A stretch of DNA of 64,000 nt from Gigaspora margarita (GCA_009809945.1 WTPW01000771.1:136147-200146); one strand, 5' to 3'. Counted from the stretch's first letter, positions 39,074-49,942 are shown. Notes: generated by a model not told the origin, from the letters alone. Made by a program: numbers and translations.

Positions 39074-42000
39074 CAAAGCATACCATTCTCCTGGAGTATG
39101 CTTATATTTTTTTGCCATTCCTCATCAGTATCGAGCCATGAAGATATAACTCCCTTATCTTCAAGGTCACGACAGATTATTTCTTCTCTATCAATCTCTC
39201 CCACACTAACATGTCCATATATTCTTTAGGGTCTTCTTCCACCTCTTTTGCATAATTGCACATCCGAGCGTCAGTTTCTATTCTATCCCGGAATGCAATA
39301 GAGTCGAGCCTGTCTTTCTCTGTGATAATCATGAAAATGTCTGGATTCTCTTCTAGTTTGATTGCTCTTTTTCTGAGGCGCTCTTCGCGCTGGGCCCTGC
39401 TCAGAAGTATAGCAGATGATACTTCATTGATAGGCTTGGAAGAATCAGTTTCTTTAAAAGGTGTATCAGGTACCACTCCACTTATAAGCTCAATAGGTTC
39501 AGGAAGATTGCTAGTTTCGAGCTGGTCCTTTTGAGACTGCTCAATGATTTTTGGCTCAGGTAGGTTAGGGAAGTGCAGAAAATCACGTAATTTTTTTAGG
39601 GGGGGAGGGGGTCCCCAATTATCACGTTCTATATATATATATAGTAAAATAACCAATAATATTGAAGTATTTATTATAATAAAAATTCACCAAAAGTTGC
39701 TACATAGTAAAGTCTAAATTTTACTATGTCAACTGATAATTATCGATTAAGTAAACTTGTTTGGAATATCAAAATGCATATATCTTGAAATTTTTATCAA
39801 AATTGAAGAAGTTTTTATTATTTAACTTTTAATTTTTACGTTCGTCGAATGTATTTTTTTAAAAAATTTTAAAATTTTCATCGAACATAAAAATCAAAAA
39901 GTCAAATAATAAAAAGTATTCCAATACTGATAAAAATTTTAGGGTAAGTGTATTTTGATCTTCTGAATAAGTTTACTTAAGCAACTTTAATCGATACATA
40001 TAGTAAAATTTTGACTTTACTATGTAGCGACTGTTATCGTACGTGGGGTCAAAAACATTTTTGAATTTTTTTAATATTAAAAAGACGAAATTTGATTGGT
40101 CAATAGTCTATCACAGGGGGGAGGGGGGTCGGACCTATGTAAACCCTAATTATGTGATTTACTGCCCTCTCCTTAGACATCTTAGAAGTTTCAGAAGTCC
40201 CAGATATTGAAGCAACTGGTGCTTCAGCTTCTTCTACCACATAGTCGAATAGAACTTGGATTAGATTTTTCTGTTTATCTGCTTACTTATCACTAGGAGG
40301 GAGATTCTTTTCTGCCTGAGATGGAATTATTTTTGGAGGAATAATTTCTGGCACATTGAATATGGTATGTTTGCTGTCCCATTTTTAGGTAAGTCAGGTT
40401 GAGGTATATCAGAAAATTCTTCGATATCACCTAAGCCAGATTCACAGAGCTTGGCTATGATTTTTGGACGATCAAGAATATACTGATATACTCTTACTCC
40501 ATTATCTCGTGAACATGCTTTTTTCCTAATTTCTCCACACCATTCAAGATAATTCTGATATAATAAAGTACAGCTTGGTTTTGTTACTTTATTCTCAGAC
40601 CATAAGGAAATATGATTAATTATAAATCAAATGGGATTAGATAGCTAGTCTCGCATTGTATTTACTTTCATTTTAGTAAAAGAAATTTTTTCTGGTTTGA
40701 ATTTTGATAAATCATGGCTAAGAAAGTATGACATGACTACTCCTAGTACATCCGAATAGTCTAGAATTTCCTCTAACCGATCAAAATATGGTATATTATC
40801 CCTACAACGTGTTGAGACATCAAAACAAACTATACGAGAATCTCCAATATTTATTTTGAGCGAAGCATCCTGATTGCTTGTAACTATATACCCAGCAAAA
40901 TCATTTAATCACTTAAGTTCAAGACCCTTTCGCTCTATAAATACTTTTCCTTCCGTTATGAGAGATTTAAGATGTCTATTAAATCTATGCCAATCACTAT
41001 TAGACATACCTGTTTCATTCATGACAATAAGTTTTCGAGCCTGGATGGCGCTATTAAAACGCCCAAGAATTTTTTCTAGATCTGATGTTGCATAATTAAG
41101 ATGTTGTCCCAAGACTTTGTCACCAATAAAATCAGTAATAATATTTTTTCCACACTGTTGTAGTGTGGATTTTAGTACTAAGATTGTTCAAGGCTTCTTC
41201 TGTGGTTTTTGTACTAAATATGCCCACTAGTTCCAGATATACTCATTGAGTTCTTTGTTTCCATTACAAATTACGTTTAATACATGCCAGAGAATCAAAT
41301 CCATAATTTCTTTATTAATTTCTGGCACTGGTTTAGCCAAAAATCCTAGAAAAAGATTAAAGAAATCTGAATTTGGTTGAGGAATATTTATGGGATATAT
41401 GGAAGAAAATCATAATTTTCATAAACAATTAGACCTTTAATAACTGCGTGGTCTATTAATGATTTTAAATTCACCGATTTACCCCCAAATTCGATTATTT
41501 TAATCTCAAACTTGGCAATCTTTAGCTTAGGTCCCATATCAAAATAAAGTCCATTTTTTGAATCTTTATGCTTTAGTATCCATATTGGTATTTTCTTTTG
41601 AATGTAGGCAACTGTTGTTTGGATTGCTTTATAAACTTCAGTGCAGAAGAATTTCTTCCCTAAAGTACACATACATATTAAGTCCCACTATACAAAAGAT
41701 CATTCGGGTTTGAAATTCTGAATTGATCTAATTTTACTGGAGTCAAAAGGTTTTTTTCTTAGCTTAAGGCAGTCTCACTAAGAGCAAACTTTATTGAAGG
41801 CTTTTTCGCTCCTGGTGGCATTTTCTGGTCCGCACAGTAGCAGTAAAAACTATAGGATTTTTTATTTTGAATAATATATGCATTATTACTTGTGTGCTTC
41901 TGGTCACACAATGAACAATGCAATGGGCTTATTCGTTTGAGAAGAAAGGCATTGGAAAATAATTCTGATGGAAGTGAGAGGTTAAAACCTTCAATACTGG

Positions 42001-42776
42001 CCTTTTCAAGCAATTTCTCTACCAGTTTGAGTTCAGCTTCAGTAATAGTTTCTGTCTTTGACTTTGCTAGCGTTGTTGGAACATCCAATAGAGGACTATC
42101 GATGACTTCTGATTCATCATTTGGTGGGTGAATCATGAAGTCAAAAATGGTTCCATCTTTGGGTGTATTGCTTTTTTCACACGAACATGCTCCTTTGTTT
42201 TTTCATCATACTTAGGCGAACCAAGCATTCGCAAGTAAAATGAATATTTATTCGCAATATTATCTATAATACTATTTCTCTGAAGAGACGTTAGAAGTTT
42301 CTTATGGACAAGTTCAGTGAATATTGTGACCTGAGCAATATTCTTAAGCCTTATACCAGTAGTAGAAATGTGGAGGGATATTTTTTTCGCATCAGTACTA
42401 CTGGCAACAGTAATACTATTTTTTTCCCACTTTGGGAATATTTTAAGACATACATCTCTAAAGGCACAATTGAGTGTATCTAGCATTTCTTATGCGTAAG
42501 CTTAGGTTCGATGCCATCATGCACCTCTCGTGGCAAATCAAAATCTATAATGGGCCAGAGTGGCTTATCCCAATCAATAAATTTATATAAGGAATGGCCT
42601 TCACGATCTGAAAGTATGGCTTCTATTTCATCCACATTGTCTGCACCTAGAAAATTCCTTGGTCTAACACTATCATCACAAATTTTATATAAGCATGCAC
42701 CTATATTGGAAGCTCTTAAACCACAATAGTATGGGGTGAGGCCGTCCAAATTCTCTGAAAACTCAGATTGGGTCAT
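39074..42776 (-). pseudogene. Archaeo-eukaryotic primase / SF3 (D5-like) helicase
   Basis: From ATG 42776 the first piece has WPIIDFDLP with the catalytic D78-x-D80. The next (42486-42133) has SSTDAKKISLHIST, the Ser/His motif of herpes-pox-type archaeo-eukaryotic primases. The third (42136-41759) has a CSLCDQKH ... CYC zinc site. The helicase part (41672-40440) carries LVLKSTLQQCGKN (degenerate Walker A ending GKN), IVMNETG (Walker B), and YIVTSNQDASLKINIGDSR (sensor Asn of SF3 helicases). A Glu/Pro/Ser-rich tail runs to TAA 39074, interrupted by a Harbinger-like MITE. This enzyme primes and unwinds DNA during replication of large DNA viruses and related elements. About four frameshifts and several TGA/TAG stops inactivate it. 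Length without the MITE is about 1030 codons. Confidence 0.85.
39568..40172. mobile_element. PIF/Harbinger-like MITE, copy 2, inside the primase-helicase gene (605 bp)
   Basis: Ends GGGAAGTGCAGAAAATCACG and inverted GGAGAGGGCAGTAAATCACA, with TTA on both sides (39565-39567, 40173-40175). Subtracting the element and one TTA restores the host frame across Lys-Met-Ser-Asn-Leu-Pro. It contains the GTTGCTACATAGTAAAG palindrome (39696-40032) and matches copy 1 at 24967. Confidence 0.9.
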
Positions 42777-42787
42777 GCTTCGGATAT

Positions 42788-42801
42788 GTTATCTAGTATA
42801 C
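42788..42801 (-). promoter_or_regulatory. TATACTAGATAACA motif before the primase-helicase gene
   Basis: It ends 11 bp before the ATG at 42776. See the matching motif at 39005-39019. The 115-bp spacer (42777-42890) is shared with the divergent gene at 42891. Confidence 0.45.
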
Positions 42802-42890
42802 CATTTTAGTATAATACTCTAGCAAAAAAGTTCAAAATAAAAATAAATAATTATTATAGATATTAAAGTATTATCCAAGAATAATATCAA

Positions 42891-43280
42891 ATGGAAGATA
42901 AGTATATTTGCCAGTATCATTCTGATGAAGGGGAGGTTTGTAGGCGGGGAAGCAGACGAGAAGAAGGGTGTTATATTCACTGGAAAAGACGCTAGCAATC
43001 TCTATGCAAACAAGATGGATATGGAAGACCAACGGCCTCTAAATATAGGTTTTGTAATTTGCATGTAAATAAGTGCTATTCGAATGCATATTATCATCAG
43101 AAAAAGTTGGATAAGATGTTTCAGGATGGGCAGACACCAGAAGCATTAAAACAAGCTCTTGATAAAATAAAAATATCTGATACAATGGAGGCTGGCCTTA
43201 GAAAGTTGTCCCTAGAAAAAATGCAGGGGACACTTCCCGGAACATTGAAGGTAGGCTTTTTGGCACTTTTAGAATTCTAA
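42891..43280 (+). pseudogene. Small Cys/His-rich protein, divergent from primase-helicase
   Basis: ATG 42891, 129 codons plus stop in one frame, with one TAG (about 42993). The N-terminus has CQYHSDEGEVCRRGSR, then GCYIHW. After the TAG comes CKQDGYGRPTASKYRFCNLH, then KCYSNAYYHQKK. Both halves follow a Cys ... Gly ... Cys ... (Cys/Leu)-x-His plan like the short zinc-binding domains found in giant-virus and algal-virus proteins. The C-terminal 45 residues are helical. It begins 115 bp from the primase-helicase start on the opposite strand, so it is probably co-regulated with it. Function unknown. Confidence 0.55.
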
Positions 43281-43525
43281 AAAGACTTCTAGATAGGTGT
43301 CTCTAGTGTCCCTAGCATCCCTAGAAAAAAATCAAACACCTATACTTTTTTTATTTTTTTACCCATTGATATACTAATATATATAGCATATAATATATTA
43401 TACACATATAGTATACATATATAGTATATATAACATAGAAAAGTTTTGAATTATTTTTTCTAGACTTTACTTTTTACTAGAGTTACTAGGAACACTAGGG
43501 ACAGATAGATAAGAACGAGATGAAA
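43281..43525. mobile_element. Inverted-repeat MITE with CTAGG/CCTAG motifs
   Basis: TTCTAGATAGGTGTCTCTAG then TGTCCCTAG at the left pairs with inverted TTATCTATCTGTCCCTAGTG then TTCCTAG at the right, around a TATA-repeat centre (43375-43430). It begins immediately at the end of the 42891 gene. Similar TTCCTAGAAGCGTCCCC at 43560 suggests a neighbouring fragment. TSD not resolved. Confidence 0.6.
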
Positions 43526-43654
43526 GGCTTTAGAAAGCAAATCTTCTATACCAAAGTTGTTCCTAGAAGCGTCCCCAGTAAATATATACCAAGTTTTTCT
43601 AGGGACAACTAGTATTATCATATCATACCTCCGATTTACTAACCAATTGAAGGC

Positions 43655-44300
43655 ACAGTAAATTCAGTTCAGCACTATTTCATAATTTTGGCCAGATTTT
43701 TGAGCATAATAATTTGGCATCCAAGCTAGCATAAAAGTAATTCAGAACTGGCGAACTAATAGAACCTTTCTGGTTCCTTACTAGTTTCCTGCTAGTGCTA
43801 TGATAGTTCAAAACACTATCGGGTCACTATTATGGTGCCGAGTTGGATCTTTAAATCATGTGTCCCAAAGATCAGCCAGAATTATATCAAAGAGCCAGCC
43901 AAAATTAACCACAGATTTACTGTGCCACCTAATGCGATATTTTTTTTGTATTTGGTAGACAACAAAATAGGCTCAAAAGATAAGTACCTCAATATAGAAT
44001 TTGGCACCCAAGTCGGTAACCAATATGGTCTCCAAACATGCCACAAAGAACCCCAAAGCTATAAAAGAGTTGGAACAGTGTGTAATCTAATTTATCACAA
44101 TAGTTTAGACTAACTAGACTATTGTCCGTTCCAACTAGACTATGACTGTTCCAACTAGACTATGACTGTCCCAACTAGATAACATTATAATGCAACTGGA
44201 TAACAGTCTTATAAGCTGTTATCTAGTAATATTGTTGTTTGCAACAACAACAGTATAAATAGTGCATTTAACAAACCTATCTGGTTTTTTTTTTGCTAGA
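43655..44300 (+). repeat. LTR-like segment with tandem repeats and TATA box
   Basis: A 20-22 bp unit ACTAGACTATGACTGTTCCA repeats three to four times (44106-44178). It is followed by a GATAACAGTCTTATAAGCTGTTATC hairpin and CAGTATAAATAGTGC (TATA box, about 44251). CTAGATAACA and its inverse occur at about 44176 and 44221. The arrangement resembles the U3 region of a long terminal repeat, but no matching second LTR is found. The 43832-44113 open frame has no recognisable domain. Confidence 0.4.
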
Positions 44301-44745
44301 ACCCCATACTTGGTACACAGTATTCCATTTCATATCTGAGTGAAGAGAAACGAGTGAAGCCAAACAAAAGCCATAGCGGCTCTGGAGTACTAAACCAATT
44401 TTAATAACTTAATCAGACTAAATCAATAAAATTATGAGTCATAAGTCTTGATATTTGATAGCAACTTATTCGCAAACAAAGCAAAATTAATATTAAAATT
44501 GATCTTTGGAACCAAAATATTAATAAAATACAAAAATTTGTATATGAGTATTTTGAGATCAAAAAATCTACAAAAATTAATTTATTTTAACATTAATATT
44601 TTTAAAATTATTGTACTTTGTAATTGATTTTTAATAAAAATTTCTCAAAAAATAAAAAACTTCATAAAAATAAAGTTGCTTTTTATTTTGTAAATTGATT
44701 TTTAATAAAAATATTCTTTAAAAATGAAAAAACTTTATAAAAATA
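44300..44745. other. AT-rich interval, nothing recognised
   Basis: Contains two similar TTTGTAATTGATTTTTAATAAAAAT stretches (about 44617 and 44690). No gene. Confidence 0.4.
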
Positions 44746-44746
44746 T

Positions 44747-44846
44747 TGGTTGGTTTGCATGTCGAACAATGTTTGACTATGGAAAATCACAAAAACTGTG
44801 CTACTAGTTGTAGTATTTTACATAGTATTGTGTGCAAACCAACTTT
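44747..44846. mobile_element. 100-bp inverted-repeat MITE
   Basis: TTGGTTTGCATGTCGAACAATG and inverted TTGGTTTGCACACAATACTATG ends, with a GTAGTATTTTACATAG inner region. Non-coding; TSD not resolved. Confidence 0.6.
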
Positions 44847-44999
44847 TACTAGACAATAATATTATAATAAAATGTTTCATAATAGTTAAAACAAAGAAGA
44901 GAAATAATAGCTAACTGCTAAGTGAGAAAAATAAGTATAATAACTAGTATTTTTATGGAATTAGATATGATGAAGTACAAAAGTAGTAAAAGTAGTTTA

Positions 45000-45640
45000 A
45001 AATATAACTATTTTTTTTTTGTTTTCATTTTTTTTATTATTTTTTTTAGTTTTATTTTTTTTTTAACGTTTTACAACCGAGACCTTGTCTACGTTCTTTA
45101 TTAAGGTTATTGGACGTAATATTTGTTATATGAATGAGGATACAAACTAGCCACATGTGCACTTTTGGTGCCTAATTTAAGTGGTCCGCCCAAAGGTTCC
45201 ACACTAGCTGCCATACCTACAACCCAACTACAGAAGTTGTCTATTTAAACCCTCTGGTTCACAATCCTCCTATTACTACCCATTTTTTTCAGTTTTATTT
45301 TTTTTGGTTTTATTTTTTTTGGTTTTATTTTTTTTGTTATTTTTTTTATTTTTTTCATTAAGAATATATAATACTATATATATATATATATATATTTTTT
45401 CAAGTTAAAGTACTCACTTTGAGAATAAGAGTTTTATTTAAAGTATTATTAGATTCAGGGCTTTCTACATAGAGGTTACCTGACATAGTACATTAACAAG
45501 AGTACAACTAGTCATACTTGCAATTTTTGGTTGTCTATTTAAGTAGCCATCCAAAGGTTCTATACTAGCTACCATACCTGCAACCCATATACTGGTATTG
45601 CCTATTTTAAACCCTCTAATCATTGCTGTCTACCAATCTA
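45000..45640. repeat. Diverged direct duplication separated by a T-rich minisatellite
   Basis: A block at about 45130-45275 (ACTAGCCACATGTGCACTTT, then CCAAAGGTTCCACACTAGCTG, then TTTAAACCCTCT) recurs at about 45500-45635 with the same motif order. Between them GGTTTTATTTTTTTT repeats with a 16-17 bp period (45290-45345), followed by a TA dinucleotide run (45372-45392). The two blocks could be relics of LTRs or a segmental duplication. Confidence 0.6.
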
Positions 45641-45803
45641 TTTGTATTACCGAAACATGATCAGATTCTTTTTTAATTCTTTTAAAACTACTTTATCCTC
45701 AATAAGAAACCTAGTAGAGTGGTCCTTGCTCACCCAGGTATTATTTATGCTTCAGTAATTGTCACTATGGCTAAGACCAACACTTGCAAGACAGAGTTAC
45801 CTC

Positions 45804-46758
45804 TAGAGTTTGGAACTGGTTTTATTTTTAAAAACTGGTTGTATTATATTTGAAAAAATCAACCCGGGTTGAACCTGGATTTGGTACACAACCGGTTATC
45901 CATAAAACTGAATTTAAAACTAAAACTGGGTTTATTATACAATCCGGTTAATATCATTGCAAATACACGTAAATTTTATAAACATTGATCAGGGATGATA
46001 ATCAGTTTTTTTTTTTTTTTTGCGTTTGCTTTTCATTTTGTGCCACGGCTCTTTATTTTGAGGTGACCTCTATTACTTTGCCATTCTTGCTTTTTTGTTT
46101 GTGAACACATTTTACTAACCTTTTTGTTTACAAACACATTTAGTTAATGAATGCCTTTTCTGATTTATAGGAAGTGACAGAAGTTCTTCGTGTTGGCTTT
46201 TTTTAAATGTCTTTGAGGTGGTTGCTTTCTTTCTCAGCTCGTGGTTTCGTAGTTTGTTGTGTCATTCTGGCGGGTCAATGTTTGTTGTGTTGTTCCAGTA
46301 GGTTCATCGTTTGTTGTGTTATTCTGGTGGGTTCGTTATTGCTACATCATTCCAGTGGGTTTGTTATAGTTGGATAGTTATGGTTAGATTATAAATTGTT
46401 GTTAAAAATGAAATATATACAATAAAAATTATATTAAAACTATCTTATCCAAATCATGTCATGATAATAATACATAGGTGAAAATCCACTATAGGTGCAA
46501 ATCACCATAGGTGTGTTTTAGTAAAAGTGATTTTAAAACAAAAAAAAAAGTACAAAACATAGGTGTAAATTCGCATATTCGATATTTGAGTACTGATCAT
46601 CCTATATTTAACCAGTTGTATTCATACATCTGGTTCATATATAACCGGTTGTATTCATATACCCAGGTCGAATATTCTTCAAATTAGACCTGGATTTATT
46701 AACAATTCGGGTTGACCCAGGTTTGAAACCGGGTTGATATATCCAGTTCCAACTTCAA
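45804..46758. mobile_element. hAT-type non-autonomous element, copy 2 (955 bp, inverted)
   Basis: TAGAGTTTGGAACTGG at the left, CCAGTTCCAACTTCAA at the right, perfect 8-bp TSD gttacctc (45796-45803, 46759-46766). It is the reverse-complement of the 5373-6335 element almost end to end, including the CCGGTT palindromes and the CAGTGGGTTTGTT short repeats. The perfect TSD shows it is younger or better preserved than copy 1. Confidence 0.93.
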
Positions 46759-46766
46759 GTTACCTC

Positions 46767-47092
46767 TATTCTCTTATCATTATCTACTTTTGCCTTTGTG
46801 AAGTTTATCAACTCAGTGCTCTATCCCCTTATTCTCTTGAGTATATTCTTAGTACTTCTCAAAACTCCTAACTTGATTGCCTAGAAGGATTGGTTAGCCA
46901 GGCTTTAGGATGCCTTATGGCCTTCTTTTCCTTGGTCTATATTTCTATAACACGTGTCTTTTTTCTCTAGTATGACTTTGGCAGTTTAGTTGATAGAGTT
47001 CTCCTATATATAGTGATGAAATTATTTTGGGTTTTGAAACCTGAAATTAAAAAATTTTTTTGAAATTGTTTTTGATCTATTTTACTTAAAAC
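46767..47092. other. Weakly coding-like or anonymous DNA
   Basis: The segment around the 45804 insertion (45640-45795 and 46767-47000) is less AT-rich than its surroundings and has fairly open frames, but no domain can be named. Confidence 0.25.
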
Positions 47093-47260
47093 TAGGGATT
47101 GGAAGTGTTATTCATTTAACCGCCTATAATCGTTTATTTATGTTATGCGGTTAAATGAATAACCAATTTTATAAACGATTAAAAACTGTCAAATTATTCA
47201 CTTAACCGTTTTTTAAATTTTATACGATTAATCGTTTAATGGTCATTTAATGCCTTATAT
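47093..47260. repeat. Possible left end of a hAT element with CGTTTAA/TTAACCG subterminal repeats
   Basis: Begins TAGGGATTGGAAGTG and continues with repeated AACCG, AATCGTTTA and TTAACCGTTT motifs. These are the inverse of motifs in the minisatellite at 54360-54790, which precedes a GTTCCAAACCCTA end (54841-54853). The two could be the termini of one element holding the 50.3-53.8 kb transposase, but the flanking 8-mers (cttaaaac, aacacaag) do not match. Confidence 0.4.
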
Positions 47261-47299
47261 GACTATGCATGTGGTAAGTGCGTACACTCCATAAAATTT

Positions 47300-47850
47300 C
47301 ATCTTCAGAAGTAAACCATCTAACTACTCGTATTCTGTAACTTTAAGTTGGAATTCTTTAATACAATCATCGATGTATGATTTTTGTGCAATTTTCATTT
47401 TTATAATTTATCTTAAAACTAAATTCAAATGCCAACATGTATTCATTATCTTTCGACCGTCTAATTGTATATAATTTTTAAACTTAAATTTACAACAAAT
47501 ATAATTTTAAAAACATTTACTTTCTCTAGAAAATCAAATGAATTCCCAAGGACTACAATATTTTTTAAGATCTACTAGATACGAAGGTATACATGACTAC
47601 GTGTATGCTTTATTTTCACATGCCGCCTAATCAGATTGTTCACCATTCTTTTGAATGTTGCCTAATTTATCAAAAAGATTCCATTCAACTGTAAGTCGAA
47701 ATTCTTTAATGCAATCATTAACATTCTTATTTCCACTTAACCATATAAAATGTCTGGCACCAAGTTTTAAAGTGTAATATTAGTTACACTTTCGTTCTTA
47801 TCTAAATTTATTCAAAGCTAGCATATATTCAGTGATGGTTATGCTTCTTA
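47300..47850 (-). pseudogene. Faint coding remnants with a repeated NDCIKEF motif
   Basis: Two minus-strand stretches (near 47350 and 47700) read DDCIKEFQL and NDCIKEFRLTVEWN, each associated with an EYMLA segment. They look like two decayed copies of one protein segment in a generally unreadable background. Family unknown. Confidence 0.25.
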
Positions 47851-48246
47851 TTTTATTCTAACCAATTCTCTAAGAACTGTTTTTATAATACCCAGGCTTT
47901 AAATAAAAATATCAATGCTCATTTTTGCGAATTATACAATGCAAAAAAAATTTAGACTGAATATTGAGATCGGTTTTCCCATGACATACCTATTTTATTT
48001 TATTTTATTTTATTGTTTCCATTTTATATTATTTTTTCTTGATTATAAATGTATAGTTATTTGTTTGTTTATTCTGAGCTTAGTATAGGTTGTGTCTTGT
48101 AGGAACTTGTTGGGAAGTTGGTCTTTCACATGGATATGCAATTGTGCCCAAGCCCAATTTACACAATTCCCAATTTGGAGCGAATTATTTGTACAGATTG
48201 CAGTCAATAAAATACAATTAGGTAATCTGAAATAAAAACTGCGTAG

Positions 48247-48373
48247 TAGTGATACGAACCGTAAATTATAGATAATATATCTACGGGTTTCTTTAAAATC
48301 TATAAATATTTACCAGCTTAAATAATCTGTGGATTATTTATATTATCTGTTCAATGTTCAGTTCGCATCACTA
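48247..48373. mobile_element. hAT-type MITE (127 bp)
   Basis: TAGTGATACGAACCG and inverted TAGTGATGCGAACTG ends. TSD ctgcgtag/ctgtatag (48239-48246, 48374-48381), whose only difference is CG against TA, as expected from cytosine deamination. Non-coding. Confidence 0.75.
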
Positions 48374-48389
48374 CTGTATAGAATGTAAT

Positions 48390-49385
48390 GAATCCTGTGT
48401 AAATTTGTGCAAATTATGTGTAAAACTGAGCAAAATCGCTTTACTGTTATCATGTATAAATTAGCTCTCGATTTACTTTAATAAAGCCCAGGTTTCGATT
48501 TGAGTCTAATTAACATCTAGGAAGTAGTGTGTGTTACCTATCTCTGAATAATTAAGATATAAAGTCTCACCTGTTTATTGTTATTTAGTTAATCATTACT
48601 TTGTTTCTGTATAAACGTTGTGATTGTATTACTTAAAGTTGTGAACGTTGAACATTATCCGTAAATATAGATAAAATTTCCTACTTTTAGTTAGTGCAGG
48701 TTATACATTTTGGCCTGATCTTCTATTTAAATACCTATGATAATTATAGAATATATAAGTTGCACGTTTATGGCATTTCACAAACTTCATAAAAAAAATG
48801 CCAAGAGCGAAGACTTAACATACCAGTTTTAGATGTCGATGCTAAATGATCCAGTATGTGTAGTAAATTTTTATAATAATATTACCATATATAAAAATGA
48901 CTAATTACTTTCAAAAAGTTATATTCTTTACAAATTACAAGTAGGTTACCTTTGTTGTCTAAGAGATCCAAGACAAGTAGGGTCGTCTAAGGAAAGCACA
49001 TAATTAGTTTCAGCATAAGTATCCTCACAAATGATTATGTCAAATTGGCTGCATCTTCAAAACTGGAGATGTTAATTTGTCATTCACCTGATATTTGCGT
49101 ACAATAAAAGTGATATCGTAAATACATAGTAATAAGAAAAGTAAAGCATAAGCAATACAAAAACTGGAAAATGAAGAAAGTGATAATATAGAACCTGATG
49201 AGAATGGTAATTGGTAAGTTATTAGATTTATAAAATTTAGCAAAACTTGTATAAAATTCTTTGCTAAATTTTTCAAATTACCAATTAATAGTATAGTGAT
49301 GCGAATTTTTTATGATCGATCGTTTATGATCGTTTGTGACTTTTTGAGTTCGCCTTCTTTTTTGAATAAAATAAGATTCTGAGTT
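48390..49385. other. No gene established
   Basis: AT-rich. Near 49150-49215 an acidic frame (AIQKLENEESDNIEPDENG) followed by GTAAGT could be a 5' exon of a hAT gene, but it cannot be connected to the BED-finger exon. Nothing else recognised. Confidence 0.3.
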
Positions 49386-49387
49386 TA

Positions 49388-49942
49388 ATAATTAATTCGT
49401 GATCCATATGCCAAGCAGTGAAAATCTATAGTAATATATGGGGCAAATCAATTATTGTTTATCAAATTTCTGGAATCTGGCACTGCCAGAGCAATAGCAA
49501 ATTATTTTATTAAGCTAACCTTGCTTCTCTACTAATTGAAAGTTGTAGAGCACATTCTTGCGATTCTAATGGTGGTAAAATGATTAAAATTGGACCAGTA
49601 GATCACAAGATATCGTTAAAAAACGTTTCGCGACCATATAGAGTTTCTATGTAAACAATATTATTGTTTACATAGAAACTCTATATGGTCGCGAAATGTT
49701 TTTTAACGATATCTTGTGATCTACTGGTCCAATTTTAATCATTTTACCACCATTAGAATCGCAAGAATGTGCTCTACAACTTTCAATTAGTGGAGAAGCA
49801 AGTTAGCTTAATAAAATAATTCGCTATTGTTCTGACAGTGCCAGATTCCAGAAATTTGATAAACAATAATTGATTTACCCCAATTTTACTATATATGGTA
49901 ATATATGCAGCCACTGTTTGGTATACGGATCATGAATTAATG
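49388..49942. repeat. Giant foldback, about 555 bp with near-perfect 225-bp inner arms
   Basis: Arms meet at about 49665 (ACAATA|TTATTGT) and match almost base for base outward to about 49440/49883. The outer sections then match with more divergence, to TTAATTCGTGATCCATATG at the left and inverted TTAATTCATGATCCGTATA at the right. No ORF. Such a palindrome is unstable in cloning and replication, so its persistence here is notable. Confidence 0.9.

Noticed and set aside
43655-44300. Complete LTR retrotransposon
   Set aside because: Only a TATA box, tandem repeats and a hairpin are seen; no paired LTR, primer-binding site or pol genes.
47093-47420. Short hAT MITE ending before a second cttaaaac at 47412
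   Set aside because: The putative right end (ATTTAT) shows no inverted match to TAGGGATTGG, so the repeated 8-mer is likely chance in AT-rich DNA.
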